Below, piece by piece: positions 1-13,100 of a DNA stretch of 64,000 nucleotides. The stretch covers positions 54,964,467-55,028,466 of the forward strand of contig NC_087068.1 in assembly GCF_963678635.1 (NCBI RefSeq), in the 5' to 3' direction. Source of the stretch: Symsagittifera roscoffensis. Lineage: Eukaryota; Xenacoelomorpha; Acoela; Convolutidae. Within the stretch, counting starts at the first letter, position 1, and the number at the start of each line of letters is the position of its first letter. The position numbers and the translations under genes are program-made. The notes under the pieces were generated by a model. The model saw only the letters and a list, made by a program, of their open reading frames with translations. It was not told where the DNA came from and ran no database searches.

Positions 1-104
1 TAATTAAAAAATCTTCCTCATCGACAACTACAAAAAATTCAAATTAAACTTTTGGAAGAAAATTGCATGAAAATTAGTAGCGAATACAAACCTGCCTCCC
101 CATC

Positions 105-855
105 ATTACGAGGCTAAATTGTGCACTGGATAGGCGCACAATATTGTGTCTGTATGTTCCTGAAATTCAGCGAAAATCTCTAAACTTGCTCGAAAATGTA
201 AGTGGATTCCACTCACAAAGTTTCCCTGATTCCGCGTAAAAATAACTAGCATAAATTTTGTCCGCACATTAGTTTTGTTGCGAATTCCGCAACGAGGAAA
301 TATTGATAGTGGTTTCGGATTCCGCAAATGTAAGTGAATTCCGCAAATTAATGCGGATTCTGCAAATTAATGCGGGGGTTCCGCTTAATACATTTTGGGG
401 ATTCCGCTTACAATTTGCGGATTCTAATAAAAAATTGCGGATTCCACGACAGCTTAACTTCACAAAACACGTAAAAAATATTTGTTCATGGATTCCCTAA
501 ACTGCTATTTGTTCATGGATTCTACATTTTAAGGATTTCGCTTACAATTTGCGGAATCCACTAATAGTTTGCGGATTTCACGACAGCTTAACTTTACAAA
601 ACACATTACTACTATTTGCTCATGGATTTTACAAACTGCTTCGAGTTCCACAAATTTTGAAGCGGATTTCGCAAAATTGAACGTTTTTGAAGCAATTTTG
701 AGCAAGACAAGGTCGTAATTATTTGTCCGTGGAATCCAAAACAGCAAATAAGATCAAAGAAAATTAGCAATTTTGCGGAATCCGCAAAAAGTCTTATTTT
801 AGCCCGTTGCGGAGTCCGTTTACATTTTACAAAATACACAGTTTGGTCTGTTAAT
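105..855. mobile_element. TIR element, ATTACGAGGC family, copy 1
   Basis: Left end ATTACGAGGCTAAATTGTGC and right end (reverse complement) ATTAACAGACCAAACTGTG form imperfect terminal inverted repeats of about 20 bp. The interior is a disordered array of the near-palindromic word GCGGAATCCGC and variants. No coding capacity seen. Same family as 51205-52646. Confidence 0.65.
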
Positions 856-1839
856 GATTCATTTTGCTGGAAATAAAGTGAGAAGGGTAGTTCAGATACT
901 ACTCACGAACAACTATGATAAATTTGAACTATCCTGGAAGCTGAATCAAAATTCAAATTTTGTGAAAACTTCACAAATCTGCCAGTTTTCCCTAAAATTG
1001 AGGATCAAAATAGCAATTTGCTCACTGCTAACTATCAGATACCTAAAATAAACTGCAGAACATAGTATAAATGTAAATTCAAAACTAACTTACAAATCTG
1101 AAAATTTTTCTTTATTTAACAGAGTTTTATTCACATTTGTAAATTAATTTTACATTTACAATTTTTCCCACATATTCATAAATTCTACTGCTGCACCTAA
1201 TAATTGTTTCAATTCTGACGAGAAAAATTTAAATTTTGTTCGACAATTTGGACAAAAGCTACTACGAAATATTCATTTGAATCAGAGTTTTTCCTAAAAA
1301 GTTTTGTGCCTTATCCAGGTTTTTGTCAGCAATTTTTTTTATTCTAGACTAATTCTAGTCGGAAATGAAATCATCTTAAGATTTGAATCAATAACACGTG
1401 TTTTCGAGCCAACCGTTTTGAACGGTTAGCCACAAGAGCTGATTTTTCGCAACGGTTAAAGCAATCTAAGGCAAGTTTTTCACAATAGTTGGAGCAATGT
1501 AGGGCAAATATAAAGCAATATAAGGCATTTGTTAGTTTCAGACATTAGCTCAAACTTGCAAGTCATTTAGATTTGAGGGGAAATGATTGTTTGAATCTTG
1601 CAAAAGAAGTATTTTTGTTCTGACCATTTGAAAATGGAGTAGAACTTTGTATTCAGGTGGGTTTTAGTTTTCTTTAACATAATGCTCCTTACCAATACTA
1701 TGAGGCAGTGATAACCTGCAATGATGTTTTGTAATAAATATCACGTCAGGATTGAAAACTAGCTAAATTCTTTTATCAAATTTCAGCAAAATTTTGGAAT
1801 AAAATACCAACATCACAACCTTCCTCTTAAAAATTGTAG
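856..1839. other. No gene seen; AT-rich intergenic or intronic sequence
   Basis: AT-rich sequence with no exon-like, GC-richer block. Near 1400-1540 there is a small inverted pair (aaccgttttgaacggtt). Upstream TRPC exons were looked for here and not found. Confidence 0.5.
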
Positions 1840-2692
1840 AAATTTTTGAGCATGGAACAACAAAAAATGAACTATACTTCGGTCCAATTTGGAAAAGTAG
1901 ATTTCTTGAAAATGATGTATTCGTTTTTTGGTGATTTTTGTTCCTATCATAGACTGAAATTGATAAACATACAATTCCATAAACTAAGCATAGAAAAAAT
2001 TCTATTTATACAAATTTCATATGTTTTGTTAAAAATGGAGTCATCTTTATTCTAGTTTTGGCATATAAGTCGGTGTATCGTCATAAATAAAAAATAAAAC
2101 GTTTTTTGTCAAAAATTCTTTTTCATGCAGTTTTCATAAATGGAAATTCTACTAGCATATTTTTTGATGACGGCAGCAAACATTTTTCTACGTAGCTTCG
2201 AAACTGCACCCATTTTTTAAATTCTTTTTTCTTGCAAAATGAACCCAAACTAAAAAAATTGCATTCAAATATTAATTTTTTATGTGCATAACGTATTCTT
2301 GGATACACAAAGAATAACTAAAAACTGAAATTGAAAAAAATAATTCTTTGAAAATTTTTGCCAAATTGTAAAAGTTTGATACTTTCATTATATCATTTGT
2401 GTAAGACAAATCTCAGACAATTCGTTCCGATTCCAAAACATTAAAATTGCAAGACCGTCAAACTTTTGGTGACTGTACTTTTGAGATAACCAAGATCTTT
2501 ACTAGTAACCGAAGATCTTTGTCACTTGGGTTCGTTACGAACACCACCTAAAGTTTATGATGGAATAAATGAAAAAAGTAAATTACCATAAACTTTTCAT
2601 GCACAATCTGTACTGGAATTGAATGAAAAGTTTATGAGTAGCATGTTTACACAAATGAAAATTGTATGGATACCATTTTTGGTCAACCCGGG
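1840..2692. repeat. Diverged copy of the CCCGGGTTG TIR element
   Basis: The right half (2280-2692) aligns with the two copies at 32.5-33.4 kb and 34.0-34.9 kb: shared TGTGCATAACGTA.TC.TGGA, AAGACCGTC.AAC.TTTGGTG and the end GGTCAACCCGGG. The left end is decayed. Confidence 0.55.
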
Positions 2693-3010
2693 CATTGAAG
2701 ATAAGGAGGAACTTTTGCTTTTGGGTGTGTTTTAGTTTTTCTTTCGTCTTCCTTTTTCAGGCAAAATCAGGTACCAAAAAGCAACATAGGAAAAAATTGA
2801 GTGATATATAATATTAAAAATCTTTCAGTCGTGATTGTAAAAGTTTAAAATTTCTTGCTTGTTAGTCCAAGTGGGGGAAAAAATGCAAACGAGCAGATTT
2901 TGTGAAGAAAAATAAGCCGTAAAACTGCGTATAAGCGCATAAAACTTAATTTTACTCCAGAAAATTAGTTTTCAAAGACGTTTTTTTGAGCCTTTCATGA
3001 TTAAAAAAAT
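2693..3010. repeat. Dispersed repeat, unclassified (also about 6110-6260 and 6880-7090)
   Basis: Three intronic or intergenic stretches share GGAGGAACTTT.GC.TTT.GTGTG, a CAAAATCA..TACCA block and GAGTGATATAT.ATATT followed by TTTTCA.T.GTGATT. No end structure or ORF recognised. Confidence 0.4.
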
Positions 3011-3021
3011 CACGAATTCAA

Positions 3022-3573
3022 CCCGCACTAGCAAAAATGGATTAGGATCGATTTTAGTATGAAAAAGTACGTTGATTAAATTTAGATCGATTTTAGTATG
3101 AAAAAAGTACGAAGATTAAATGAAAAAGATGAAGATTGATTTGGATCTTAAATCCCAGCTAAAAAAGATGATCGAAATCGATTTTAAATCAATTTAAATG
3201 CATTTTTTTAAGTCTGAATTAGTTTTTACTTTTAAGGGAATTAAAACGGATTAAAATCGATTTAAATCAACTTTTTTCATTCGAGATTTATCAGTTTCGA
3301 ATTTTTATTGCATTTATTCATTGCCTATCATTTTTCATTTTACATCCATGGCGTATTGTAGCATAAAGAAGACCAAACGAAAAGACCAAAATATCGATAA
3401 AATTAAATCGATTCAGACACTTAAATCGATTTAAAATTTAAAAAAAAACTGATTTAAATTGATTTAAAATCCATTTAATTTCGTAAAATGTACATTGTTA
3501 ATCGATTTGGATCGATTTAGAATCGATTTAAAATCAGTTTAAATCGATCCGAAACCATTTTTGTCAGTGCGGG
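3022..3573. mobile_element. TIR element, CCCGCACT family, copy 1
   Basis: Left CCCGCACTAGCAAAAATGG and right (reverse complement) CCCGCACTGACAAAAATGG continue as inverted repeats for about 33 bp. The interior is rich in the palindrome AAATCGATTT. 552 bp, non-coding. Confidence 0.7.
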
Positions 3574-4024
3574 AAGCAAAGTATCTGCTGAAAAGTTGAA
3601 ATTGTTTTAAGCCGTTTTGAAAACAAAAAATGTTGTCCATTCATTATGACTATTTTACTATGCTTATCTAATATTCTTAAAATTTAGGCTGTCTTCAGAT
3701 TGTTTTCTATATAAACGCGTACAAAAAATTTGAAAATTAAAAAAAAGAAAAGGGAACAATAAGAAAAAAGCAGGGACATTCTCTGCTAGTTTCACAACAA
3801 CCGGACATCCTTGTTGAAATTTACGTCGTCATGTTCTTAGAATAAAAACTTCTGAAAAAAATACAGTAACCAAATTTTTTATAAAACATTGACATGCAGC
3901 TCGAAAAACGATTAAAACAATCAGCTATGTTTATAATCCTCTGTTTATTGACAAGAAAAGTTTATTCAACCTTTCCTTGTCAAATGTATCCTTCCTTGTA
4001 AAATGTGTCCTGCTGTGATTTCAG

Positions 4025-4143
4025 TGCAACGCGGAGCGACGATTGCGAAGCCGCATCCGATCAAGTGTGGCTGTTACGAGTGCGCGGAGAGTGCCAAATT
4101 CGACAGTCTGCGACACTCCCAGTCACGCATCAACGCATTCAAG
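4025..4143 (+). CDS. TRPC: TRPC window exon 1: linker to TRP_2 domain
   Basis: Acceptor ...gatttcag, incoming phase 1. Encodes [12 protein letters not shown] and the [14 protein letters not shown] stretch that precedes the TRP_2 region in TRP/TRPC channels. No GT lies near the end. The homologous K|A junction falls at AAG|GCAGGA, so a GC donor is inferred. Confidence 0.88.
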
Positions 4144-7100
4144 GCAGGAAATAATCAATCAAATAGACAAAGATTATATCAGGCCACAGAAGTCACCTAC
4201 TAATTATAATTGATGCCCTATTGTCGACACTATTGGGATTTAACCCCGAACTAAAAACGTACGCATTTTTAAATAGGTAAAAAAGTAGATTATAAAAAGT
4301 AGATTTATTTCTTTATAGGGGGGTTGGGGGATATTCGCTGCTAGGTACCCGATGGAGGGGGGTATAGCTAGAGAGATCCAATGTCTCTAATTATTTCCAG
4401 GCACTGGCCAGTCCGAGTCTGATCATCCTCTCGAGTGATGACCCTATCTGGACTGCATTCACTCTCAGCTACGAGTTGCGGAAACTCAGCTTCACAGAGG
4501 TCGAGTTCAAGGACGATTACGTCATCCTCAGCAAACAGTGCACTAAGTTGGCGGTGGACTTGCTCGACCAGATTCGGGGATCTCAGGTAGACCAAAATTA
4601 TGCATTTGGGCAGGCGCGGATCTAGGAAATTCTCGAGGATTTGAAAATTTTGTCGACATTTTTTTTTAGCTCGACCAAATTGATTTTCTGAGCTCTCCCA
4701 AACCAACCATTCTAAAGACCCTAATTTGACCAATTTTTCTGCGCCACAGGCAAATTTTTGAAAAAAAAAGCTAGAAAAAGGCGTTTTTAGGCACTTTTTG
4801 GAAAATTTCGACAGAAAATTGCGTTTTTTCGGCGCGCGCTCCCCCCTCAAAGTTAGTATTTTAAGGTCAGTCAGCCGAAAATGGATATCTCAAAATAGTA
4901 CAAAGGGACGACCCTTTGGGTCGGCAGTGGGCCGATTCTTTGAGGTGGAGGGGGGGGGCGGACGCCCCTCTCTCCCCAAATCCACTACTGCCTTTGGGAG
5001 CAAGGAACAGAATGAACTCGATGTCTAGAGTTTAACGGGGGTTATGAAGAGATAGCTTAGAAGAGTTCAAAATTCTGTCCAATTGCTGGAATGCAAATCA
5101 TGCAAGATTTTAGGAGGAATACATATATATTGCATTGTGCCATTATATAAGTTGAAAATTTTCTCGCTAAAAAACGTTCGAAAAAGGGCCATTTGATCTT
5201 ATAACGTTCTCTCACTACTTATAACGTTCTCTAACTTGTCACTTGGTTATAATTGGTACCAAAACTTTGTACCTGTCTGAAAAAACTTATATGATTGCTT
5301 TATTATACATCTTATATATTTTTCCAAGTTTCGCACCTCATTATTTACTTTTTTTTTCTAGTAATGTTGTACTTGTACACAACAGATCTGCCCGAGCAAA
5401 GTGCTACCAACATTCCTTTTCAGTCAGACAAATAAGTAAAACAGCTATTGCCGACTCGTTTGATCATTTAATACTGCCGGAAACTTCAGACAAAAAAGAG
5501 AGAAAACTGCTTAAGATCTCTGGAGGTCTCAAAGTTGTTCGCAAATACAGCTTAAAAATAACTTCAATCCAATGTTAAAGTAAAATTTGAAGTATTTCTT
5601 ATATATATTTCTTTAAAAAAAATCGGCCCGCCCTCAAGAAAATCTTAGATCCCTTGAATATTTATTAAACTCTGCAAAAAATGTCGACTACTTTTCTCTG
5701 AGTGGATCGATTCTTATTCTAATCTGAACTTAGGCTGAACTATTTTTATGCTTTTGGCAGGAGTTGAAGTTGGTGTTGAATCGCACTACCGACCCTGAGG
5801 AGGTGCTGACCATGCTTGAGGCCGAGTCCACCACTTCCGAATTCGGAGGCAGCGAAGCAGATGTCGACGAGAAAAAGGTTTGCTTTCTCATAAACTTTTA
5901 TTCATAAATGCAAATCAAAGACATCTCGTTTGCATGGATAGAAGAATGCAAGACGATGGAAAAAATGTGTTGATTTTAAAAATCATTGCTCCGAAACCGC
6001 ATGATACTGCGGTAGGCACTTACGAGGTCGCTTCAACGGTCTCAATCTTTAGAACATAATGCAAAAAACTTGACAAAAAACTCAAATTGATCGACAACTT
6101 AAAATGTGAAGGACATTTTTCTGCAGGTGTGTTTAAGCAATTTCAAGAAATTGTTCTACGTTTTTTCACGCAAAACAAGGTACCACAGAAATCATATGGC
6201 TCAGTGACCTATTATATTGAAAATTTTTCAGTCCGGGTTTGAAAAACTCTAGAAATTTTCTAAAAATACTTTTTTATTGTCGAGATAAATCGGTTTAAAA
6301 TTTCGTTTGCCCCGTCCCAATTCGAGCGTGTAAGTGTTAAAACAAGACAAAAAACCTATATCTGAAAACCGTGAAAAACTTAGTTTTAATCCAGGAAAAA
6401 TAGTTTTCAGAGCTCCATTTAGCACTTCTTTTGCAAAAAGATTTTAAAAAAAAGTCATTACGAGGTCCAACTGAATTTTTACAAGATCCTGCCACAAGAC
6501 TGAACTATTTCTTTTTAAGGAATCAGCAACCAAAATATTCTGCTTTTTGTGGAATTCAGAGAAAAATGGGTAAAAAAATAAGGCAGCCTAAAATGCTTGC
6601 GCAAAGTTTCGATCTTTTCTATGAAGTTTTTGCTCGTTGCGGTTTCAAGCTACGTAAAATTTTGATTACAAGGTTATTGTTTGTGAATTTGTAAGCGTTC
6701 GATGAGTGGCCTCCTTTAGAAAATTTACCATGTTTCAAAGCTTGCCTCAGAGTTCCACTGTCATAGATTGTCGAATCTGTGAGACATTCCTAAAGAAAAA
6801 TTGGCCTCGTAACGTCGAAGAAAAGATCGATAAAACTTGATTGGCAAAAATTGTTTCATTTTTTTTAGAAAACCATGAGCGTAGTGAAGACAATTTATAG
6901 GTCGTGATTATATTTTGTTGCTACCCTTGAAAAACGGGAGGAACTTTGCATTTGTGTGTGTGTTTTTTTTGGTTTTCCAAGCAAAATCATATACCACAAA
7001 TGATCATCGGACTGAGTTGAGTGATATATCATATTGAAGCCTTTTCAATTGTGATTCGAAAGACTTAGAACTGTCCAAAAAGCTCTCCCAGTGTTGAGTA

Positions 7101-10100
7101 AAACCAGTTTGAAATTTTTGATTTTTCGTTTAAATTTGAGCGAGTAAAGCAAGCGATCGGGCTTTCCTTATGCTTAATTTAATCCATTTACAATACTTTA
7201 TTTATAATGGTTTTTAGCTTTACTCGAGTTGGTTCTTTTTAAAATTTTTTATCGCCATTTGCGAATCAAAACTTCAAAAGTTCAAAAAATTTCTGTGAAA
7301 CAAAGAAGAAAAAAATGAAAAAATTTGTGAAGTTTTTTTGATTTTTTTTACAGCTTTTTTGTTCGTTTTTTTTTTGTCAATTTTCTTCAAAGTTGTTTTC
7401 CAATTGGCCTAATTGACTATGAATGTCGAATATGCGAGTGATTTCTCCTTTTTTATACATATCCTTTTTTACACACCGTCCAGAAATAGCGACACTGATT
7501 TGAAAAAATGTTCCCCTTTGTATTATTTTGATATATTTGGTGGCGACCGTAAAAAAAACCAAAAGGCGCTTTCGGCGCCAATATATACCAATTATTGAGG
7601 AGGGAGTGCGTGTCAAAAAAGCGAGATTTTTGGTCAAATTTTTTCATTTTGGCCTGTTTTTTTTCAAAAATTCGCCTGCTGCCCAGAAAACTTGACTAAA
7701 ACAGGGTCTTTTTGATGCTTTGGGAGAGCTCGGAGAATCAATTTGGTCCACATTAGAACAAAGCCGAAAAAATTTTTGATTTGGTTTTTGAAAATCCGCA
7801 ATGCCCCCCCCCCCCCCCCCCCCACCCTCGAGAAAATCCTAGATCCGCTCCTGCCTATTATCATTTTTGAGCACACGCTGCCTAAGTTTGCCGAAATAGC
7901 TTAAGAATTAACTATACAAGAAAATGTTCGTTTGTTAGGAGCGCATGAGTTTGAGCAGGTTGCGGATGGCGATAGATCTGGAACAGAAGGAGTTCGTAGC
8001 GCATCCCAGTTGTCAACAGCTCCTCAGTCATCTATTCTACAAAGGCCAGTCACATCTACACTACATTGTGCTGTTATATCCGAGTTTTTTTCTAACATTT
8101 CTAATTTGAAACACTCCTTCTTAGGCTAACGGTTTTTTCGTTAGAAGTTTTAAAACACCCTCTTTTTTCTGATAGCATGTTATTGTTTTGAACTTTTTTA
8201 TAATTTGATGCTTTCGATTTTGTTGTTTCTCCGAATTATTTTTAAAGATATGAAATTTAAACTTTTTAAACGTTAATTTTTTTTGGACCATGTGGGTTTT
8301 TCAGGTATACCTGGCTGGCGTCAAGGCGGATTATTCTACAAAGTGTGTATTGTGTTTGGACTGGCTCTGGCCTTCCCCTTCACTTCTCTCTCTTACATTG
8401 CTCTGGGTCCATTTGTGCCAGAACTGAGAACTATACTCAAGGTAAGTAGAATATTTCAAATCCAGACTAAAACTGGCTCAATTGACACGAATCGGATTTT
8501 TCAAAAGTTTTGTGGACCTTTTTTTTAAGTCGACCAAATTGATTTTCCGAGCTCTCCAAAAATATCATAATGACTCTATTTTGAAAAAGTTTTGGCAAAA
8601 TATTGACAATAATGACACTAATTTGACCCAGAAGCCCTTTTGTGACGAAATCGTGGCCCTATTTTGTTAAAATGGAAGTCTTAAAACAGTATCAAAGGTG
8701 GACCCCATGGGCGAAGAGTAGGTCAAACTCCCCCTTCCTAAAGTCGTTTTCCTAATCAAGTGGTCTTCAATTTAATCTCATGACTGCTGTTCTCCAGAAT
8801 TTGCATTTCATTTTGACTTCGAAAACTGTCTCCAACTTGGGTTCATTTTGCACCATAAACTTAATGTTGTTTTTGTGGTTCTATTAGAATCCGTTCATCA
8901 AGTATGTCAACCACTGCGCATCCTACTTTGCATTCATCGTCCTGCTGTTCCTGACGTCGGCAGAGGATCCCAGTGTGAGTGGGAAGAACTACGACAGGGA
9001 GAGGAATCCCTACATTGTGGAGATGTTCATCGTTTGCTATGTCTTCTCCTTCTTGGTGGCAGAGACACAAGGTGATTAAAATCGACTCTTTTGAAACCAA
9101 CCCCTCTCCCACCCCCCCCCGCTCTTCCCTAGAAACCAGGTGATCTGAGACCTTTTTTTAGCAAGTAGCAACATATTACTTTGAAAGAAAAACTGTAGTT
9201 CGGAATCGGCATGATTTCTTGTGGTTTATTATCGAATAAGCATCGAAATAAGGGGTGGTATTAGTTTTTTTTCGGGAGAGCGGAGGGGGTGAGAACAGGG
9301 TCGGATCTAGGATTTTCTCGATGGGGGCGGCGGAATTTTAAAAAAGTTTTCGAAAATTTTGAAGACCTTTTTTTTAGGTCGACCAAATTGATGCGCGTAT
9401 TTAGGCATTTTTTTGGAAAATTTCGATTAAAAAATTGCGTTTTTTCGGCGCGCGCTCCCCCCTCAAAATTAGTATAGTTTGGCGCCAAAGGCGCCTTTAG
9501 AAAAATTTTAGGGTTGTTCGGCCAAAAATGGATTTCTTGAAAAGTACCAAAGGTGACGAAAAACGAGGGGAAATCCTAATCCGCCTCTGGGTGAGAATAT
9601 ACTTGAAACAACTTGAGATAAACAGTTTTTTTTAAGGTTGATACAGCATTATTGCAAGTCCTTATCACTAATATTTGAGCCTGTTTATCTTATTGTATTT
9701 CACTTTTCAGAGATAATGGAAAGTGGCTTCAAGAAGTACACGAAGAATCTGTGGAACATCGTGGACTTCTTCCAGGTGGCCGCCTACCTGTCCGCTATAT
9801 CTCTGCGATGTGTGGTGTGGTTCATGCCCTCTGTCGAACCCCAAGTCACCAACAGAGGTCAAATGAGTTCATCCGATCCCATGTAGGTGACCTCTTACTA
9901 ATCCTGGAATTATAATTGGCCAAAGATGAATGAGTGTCAAATTTCATTCAAAATAATTCAAATTCAGTAAGCAAGAGGTAATATTAACGACATTTTTTTT
10001 CCAAAAAGCACCAAATTGTGGAAAATCCATTTGAAGAAAAAAAACCGATGTTTAAATGTGGAAAATCCATTTGTAGAAAAAAATCGATGCTTAAAGAAAA

Positions 10101-13100
10101 AAATTCGAAAACATTTCTTGTAGAATACAAAAGATTTTCGCTTTAACTGGATCAGTCTCGAAAAAAATGGTGTCAAAAAATAAGAAAATTAGTCCAAAAT
10201 CCGAGTTCATGAATCAATCCGCAATTTAGGCTGGTTTCCGAGAGTTGCTTTGCGGTGGCGAATGTGGTCAGCATCCTGAAACTCCTCGCTCTCTTCATCT
10301 CCAACTCGGAGTTGGGACCCCTCCAGATAACCCTGGGAAGGATGATGATCGACGTGCTCAAGTTCATGTTCATATTCTTCCTAATTCTGCTCTCGTTTGC
10401 GAGTGGGTTGAACCAATTGCTCTACTTGGAGTACAACGCCGAAGGAGCCGTAAGTTATGCTTAGAAATGGAATGAAATCGGAACGTACGGTGATATTTAA
10501 CTGGCTTGATACGAATACATATTTATTGCCAAATTTTTGGACATGGCCTTTTTGACTATGGATCTAAACGAAGTTTACAAACAAAAATGCTAATTAATCT
10601 GAAAATAAACAGCCTTTTAACGACGGAAATCATTTTTTTAAAAAACATTTTTTATGAGTCGAACGGAATAAAATACAAAGCATCGTTTTTTGAACGATTA
10701 AGTTCCTGAAAGCCGTTGATATTATCAACAATTTGACTTAAATTTTAATAACAGCGATTGCTTTTTCTAGAAAACCTTTTCTTCAATCTTCAACACCGTG
10801 AGGCGACAGTTCGTAACAAGCGACAATTCGTAGCAAGCGACAATTCGTAACAGTAGATTAAGCGGGATCACTGATTCACGCGCAATATTCCTCTCGTGCC
10901 AGTGTAAGCGCAGCGGAGCAAGCATATTCTACTTGCCAATGCCTTGTTACGAGCTGCCGCTTGTTACGAATTGTCGCCCTACCCTTAAACACTTTATGAA
11001 AGCATTATATTATATGACTGAAAACAGTTTTTGGGCTTTTTACCACGCCCTCATCAACCAGAAACAAGCAACAGGTATGATGTTGGTTTCTGCGATTCGC
11101 AGAGAATTGACGAAAGGCTATCCAGCCTGCCTAAGCATAGTCTGTTTTTCTTACTTGCTCACATTCCAGGCCGAGCTAGTTCGCTGAGAGAAGCTCTTTT
11201 TTGCACCTCAAGCAGTTTTTGCGTCTAGAACTTTCAGGTGGTACCACTATTGCAGCCGTAATCGGCCAGGCTGTGGTAAACCTGAAGCTAGAGTTCAAGT
11301 GAGAGCTCGTCCTCACGCACTATCATTGCTATGGCAGGGGATAGATTATCAAAATTATAATTATCATAATTATCATAATCATTAAAACTATCATAACTAT
11401 AATTTCACGAAGTTGTATAGGGGGACAAAAAAGTTTTTTAACGTGATAATTTATCAATAAGTCATATCGACACCATTTGATGACATTTTTCTTCTTTTTA
11501 GATGGACTTTTCTATTCTCGAGGGTGGTGGAGGCGGATTTTCAAAAAATTTTTGAAACTTTTGTTGACATTTTTCTTCTTTTTAGATGGACTAAATTGAT
11601 TTTACGAGCTCTCCCGAAGTACTAAAAAAACCGCAGGTAAAATTTTGAAAAAAAAACAGGCCAAAAAAGCGGTTTTAGGCACTTTTTGAAAATTTTTTGA
11701 CCAAAAAATTGAGTTTTTTAGGCGCGCGCTCCCTCCTCAAAATTAGTATATATTTGCGCCAAAGGCGCCTTAAAAAATTTTATGGGTCCGTCAGCCAAAA
11801 ATGGATATCTCGAAAAAGTTCAAAGGGGGCTTTGGGTCGGCAGGGGGTCGAATCCCTGAGGAGGAGGGCGTCCGCCCCCTCTCCCCACCCTAAATTCGCC
11901 CCTGTATCTCATGATAATTGGACCGTGTGAACAAAAACGAAAACATTGAGGTTCGAGGGGCAAAATGGTAAAGGATCCAATGTTTTTTTTCTAGTTAACC
12001 AGTCAGAGGCCTTACCCGAAGGTTAGTTATTCAAGTTCAACTGGGCTATGGGGATCTTATGAGAGCTCAGCAAGTAAATTGCTGCCCCTGTGGGAATTGA
12101 ACCCGCAATCACATGATTGCTGGGCATCATCAGAACCGATGCGACAAAATGCCACTGTTCGTTTCTAATTTTCAGCGTCTGCGAACTTTGAACTGTGAGG
12201 GTGTGGTGTGTAAGATTCAGAACAGCCAGTTCATGAACATGATGTTCTCCATGATAACCCTCTTCTGGTCCAACATGGGCATCGTGGACCTGTCTGCCCC
12301 CACTGTCAACCAAGACCACGCTTTCACCAGAATGGTCGCCATATGTTAGTCATTTCATGGCTCTACCTTTTCATGATTCCTTTTTTAATGGCTCGTATTT
12401 TATTGTTACTGACGAATGGCTCCCGTTTCATGGATCCTCTTTTCATGGCTCACTTTTTATTAGCCCCCATTTGGCATGTTGTTTAAATTGTATTTATTTG
12501 TAATACAGCCTTTATGACCTTACCAAAGCTTGTTCTTTTTTGATGAATCCGAAAATTGTAGAGTGCCAACATCTTTACACAAAATTTAGGCATCAAATAT
12601 AGGTTGAAAAAATATTTACAAAAGGTTCTAAAAACATTTTTTTTTCAGAAAAACATCAGATTGTTGCCAACTCTTCAATTTCACTACAAGAATTAAAAAA
12701 ATAAATAAAAATGATTGTTTGCCTTTGGATTTTCCTAAAAGGATGTTTTATATGCTTAATTGTGTTGTTAATAGACCGCATTGGTCGAGAACTTCAGTAA
12801 TTTTACAGCAATTGTAAACTTAGTAATAGATCGCGTACTTTGTTTCTGATTTTTGAATAATTCTTTCTTCAGCTATCTTCGTGGTGTACCATATTGCTTC
12901 GATTGTGGTGTTGTTGAACATGCTGATTGCGATGATGAACTTGAGCTACGACACAATTGTGCGTAATGCAGACACGGAATGGAAGTTCGCAAGGGCTAAG
13001 GTGGGTTAATTGAGAGAAACACAAACCATATTTTGAAATTGTATATTTCAAACCGTCATTTTTACTTTGGATGTAGAAGGATTTCGACATTCTACAAATT

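Noticed and set aside
5243-5578. 111-codon frame in a TRPC intron
   Set aside because: Starts in low-complexity hydrophobic sequence, no family resemblance, low GC unlike the real exons, and no fitting splice phase.
7803-7823. Run of about 20 C as an assembly gap or special site
   Set aside because: The same position in other MITE copies is a variable C/G run, so it is part of the element.
8045-8050. GT donor at AAAGGCCA|GTCACA for TRPC window exon 4
   Set aside because: It would put the next exon out of the frame that encodes GIPGW and the first membrane segment; the GC donor keeps it.
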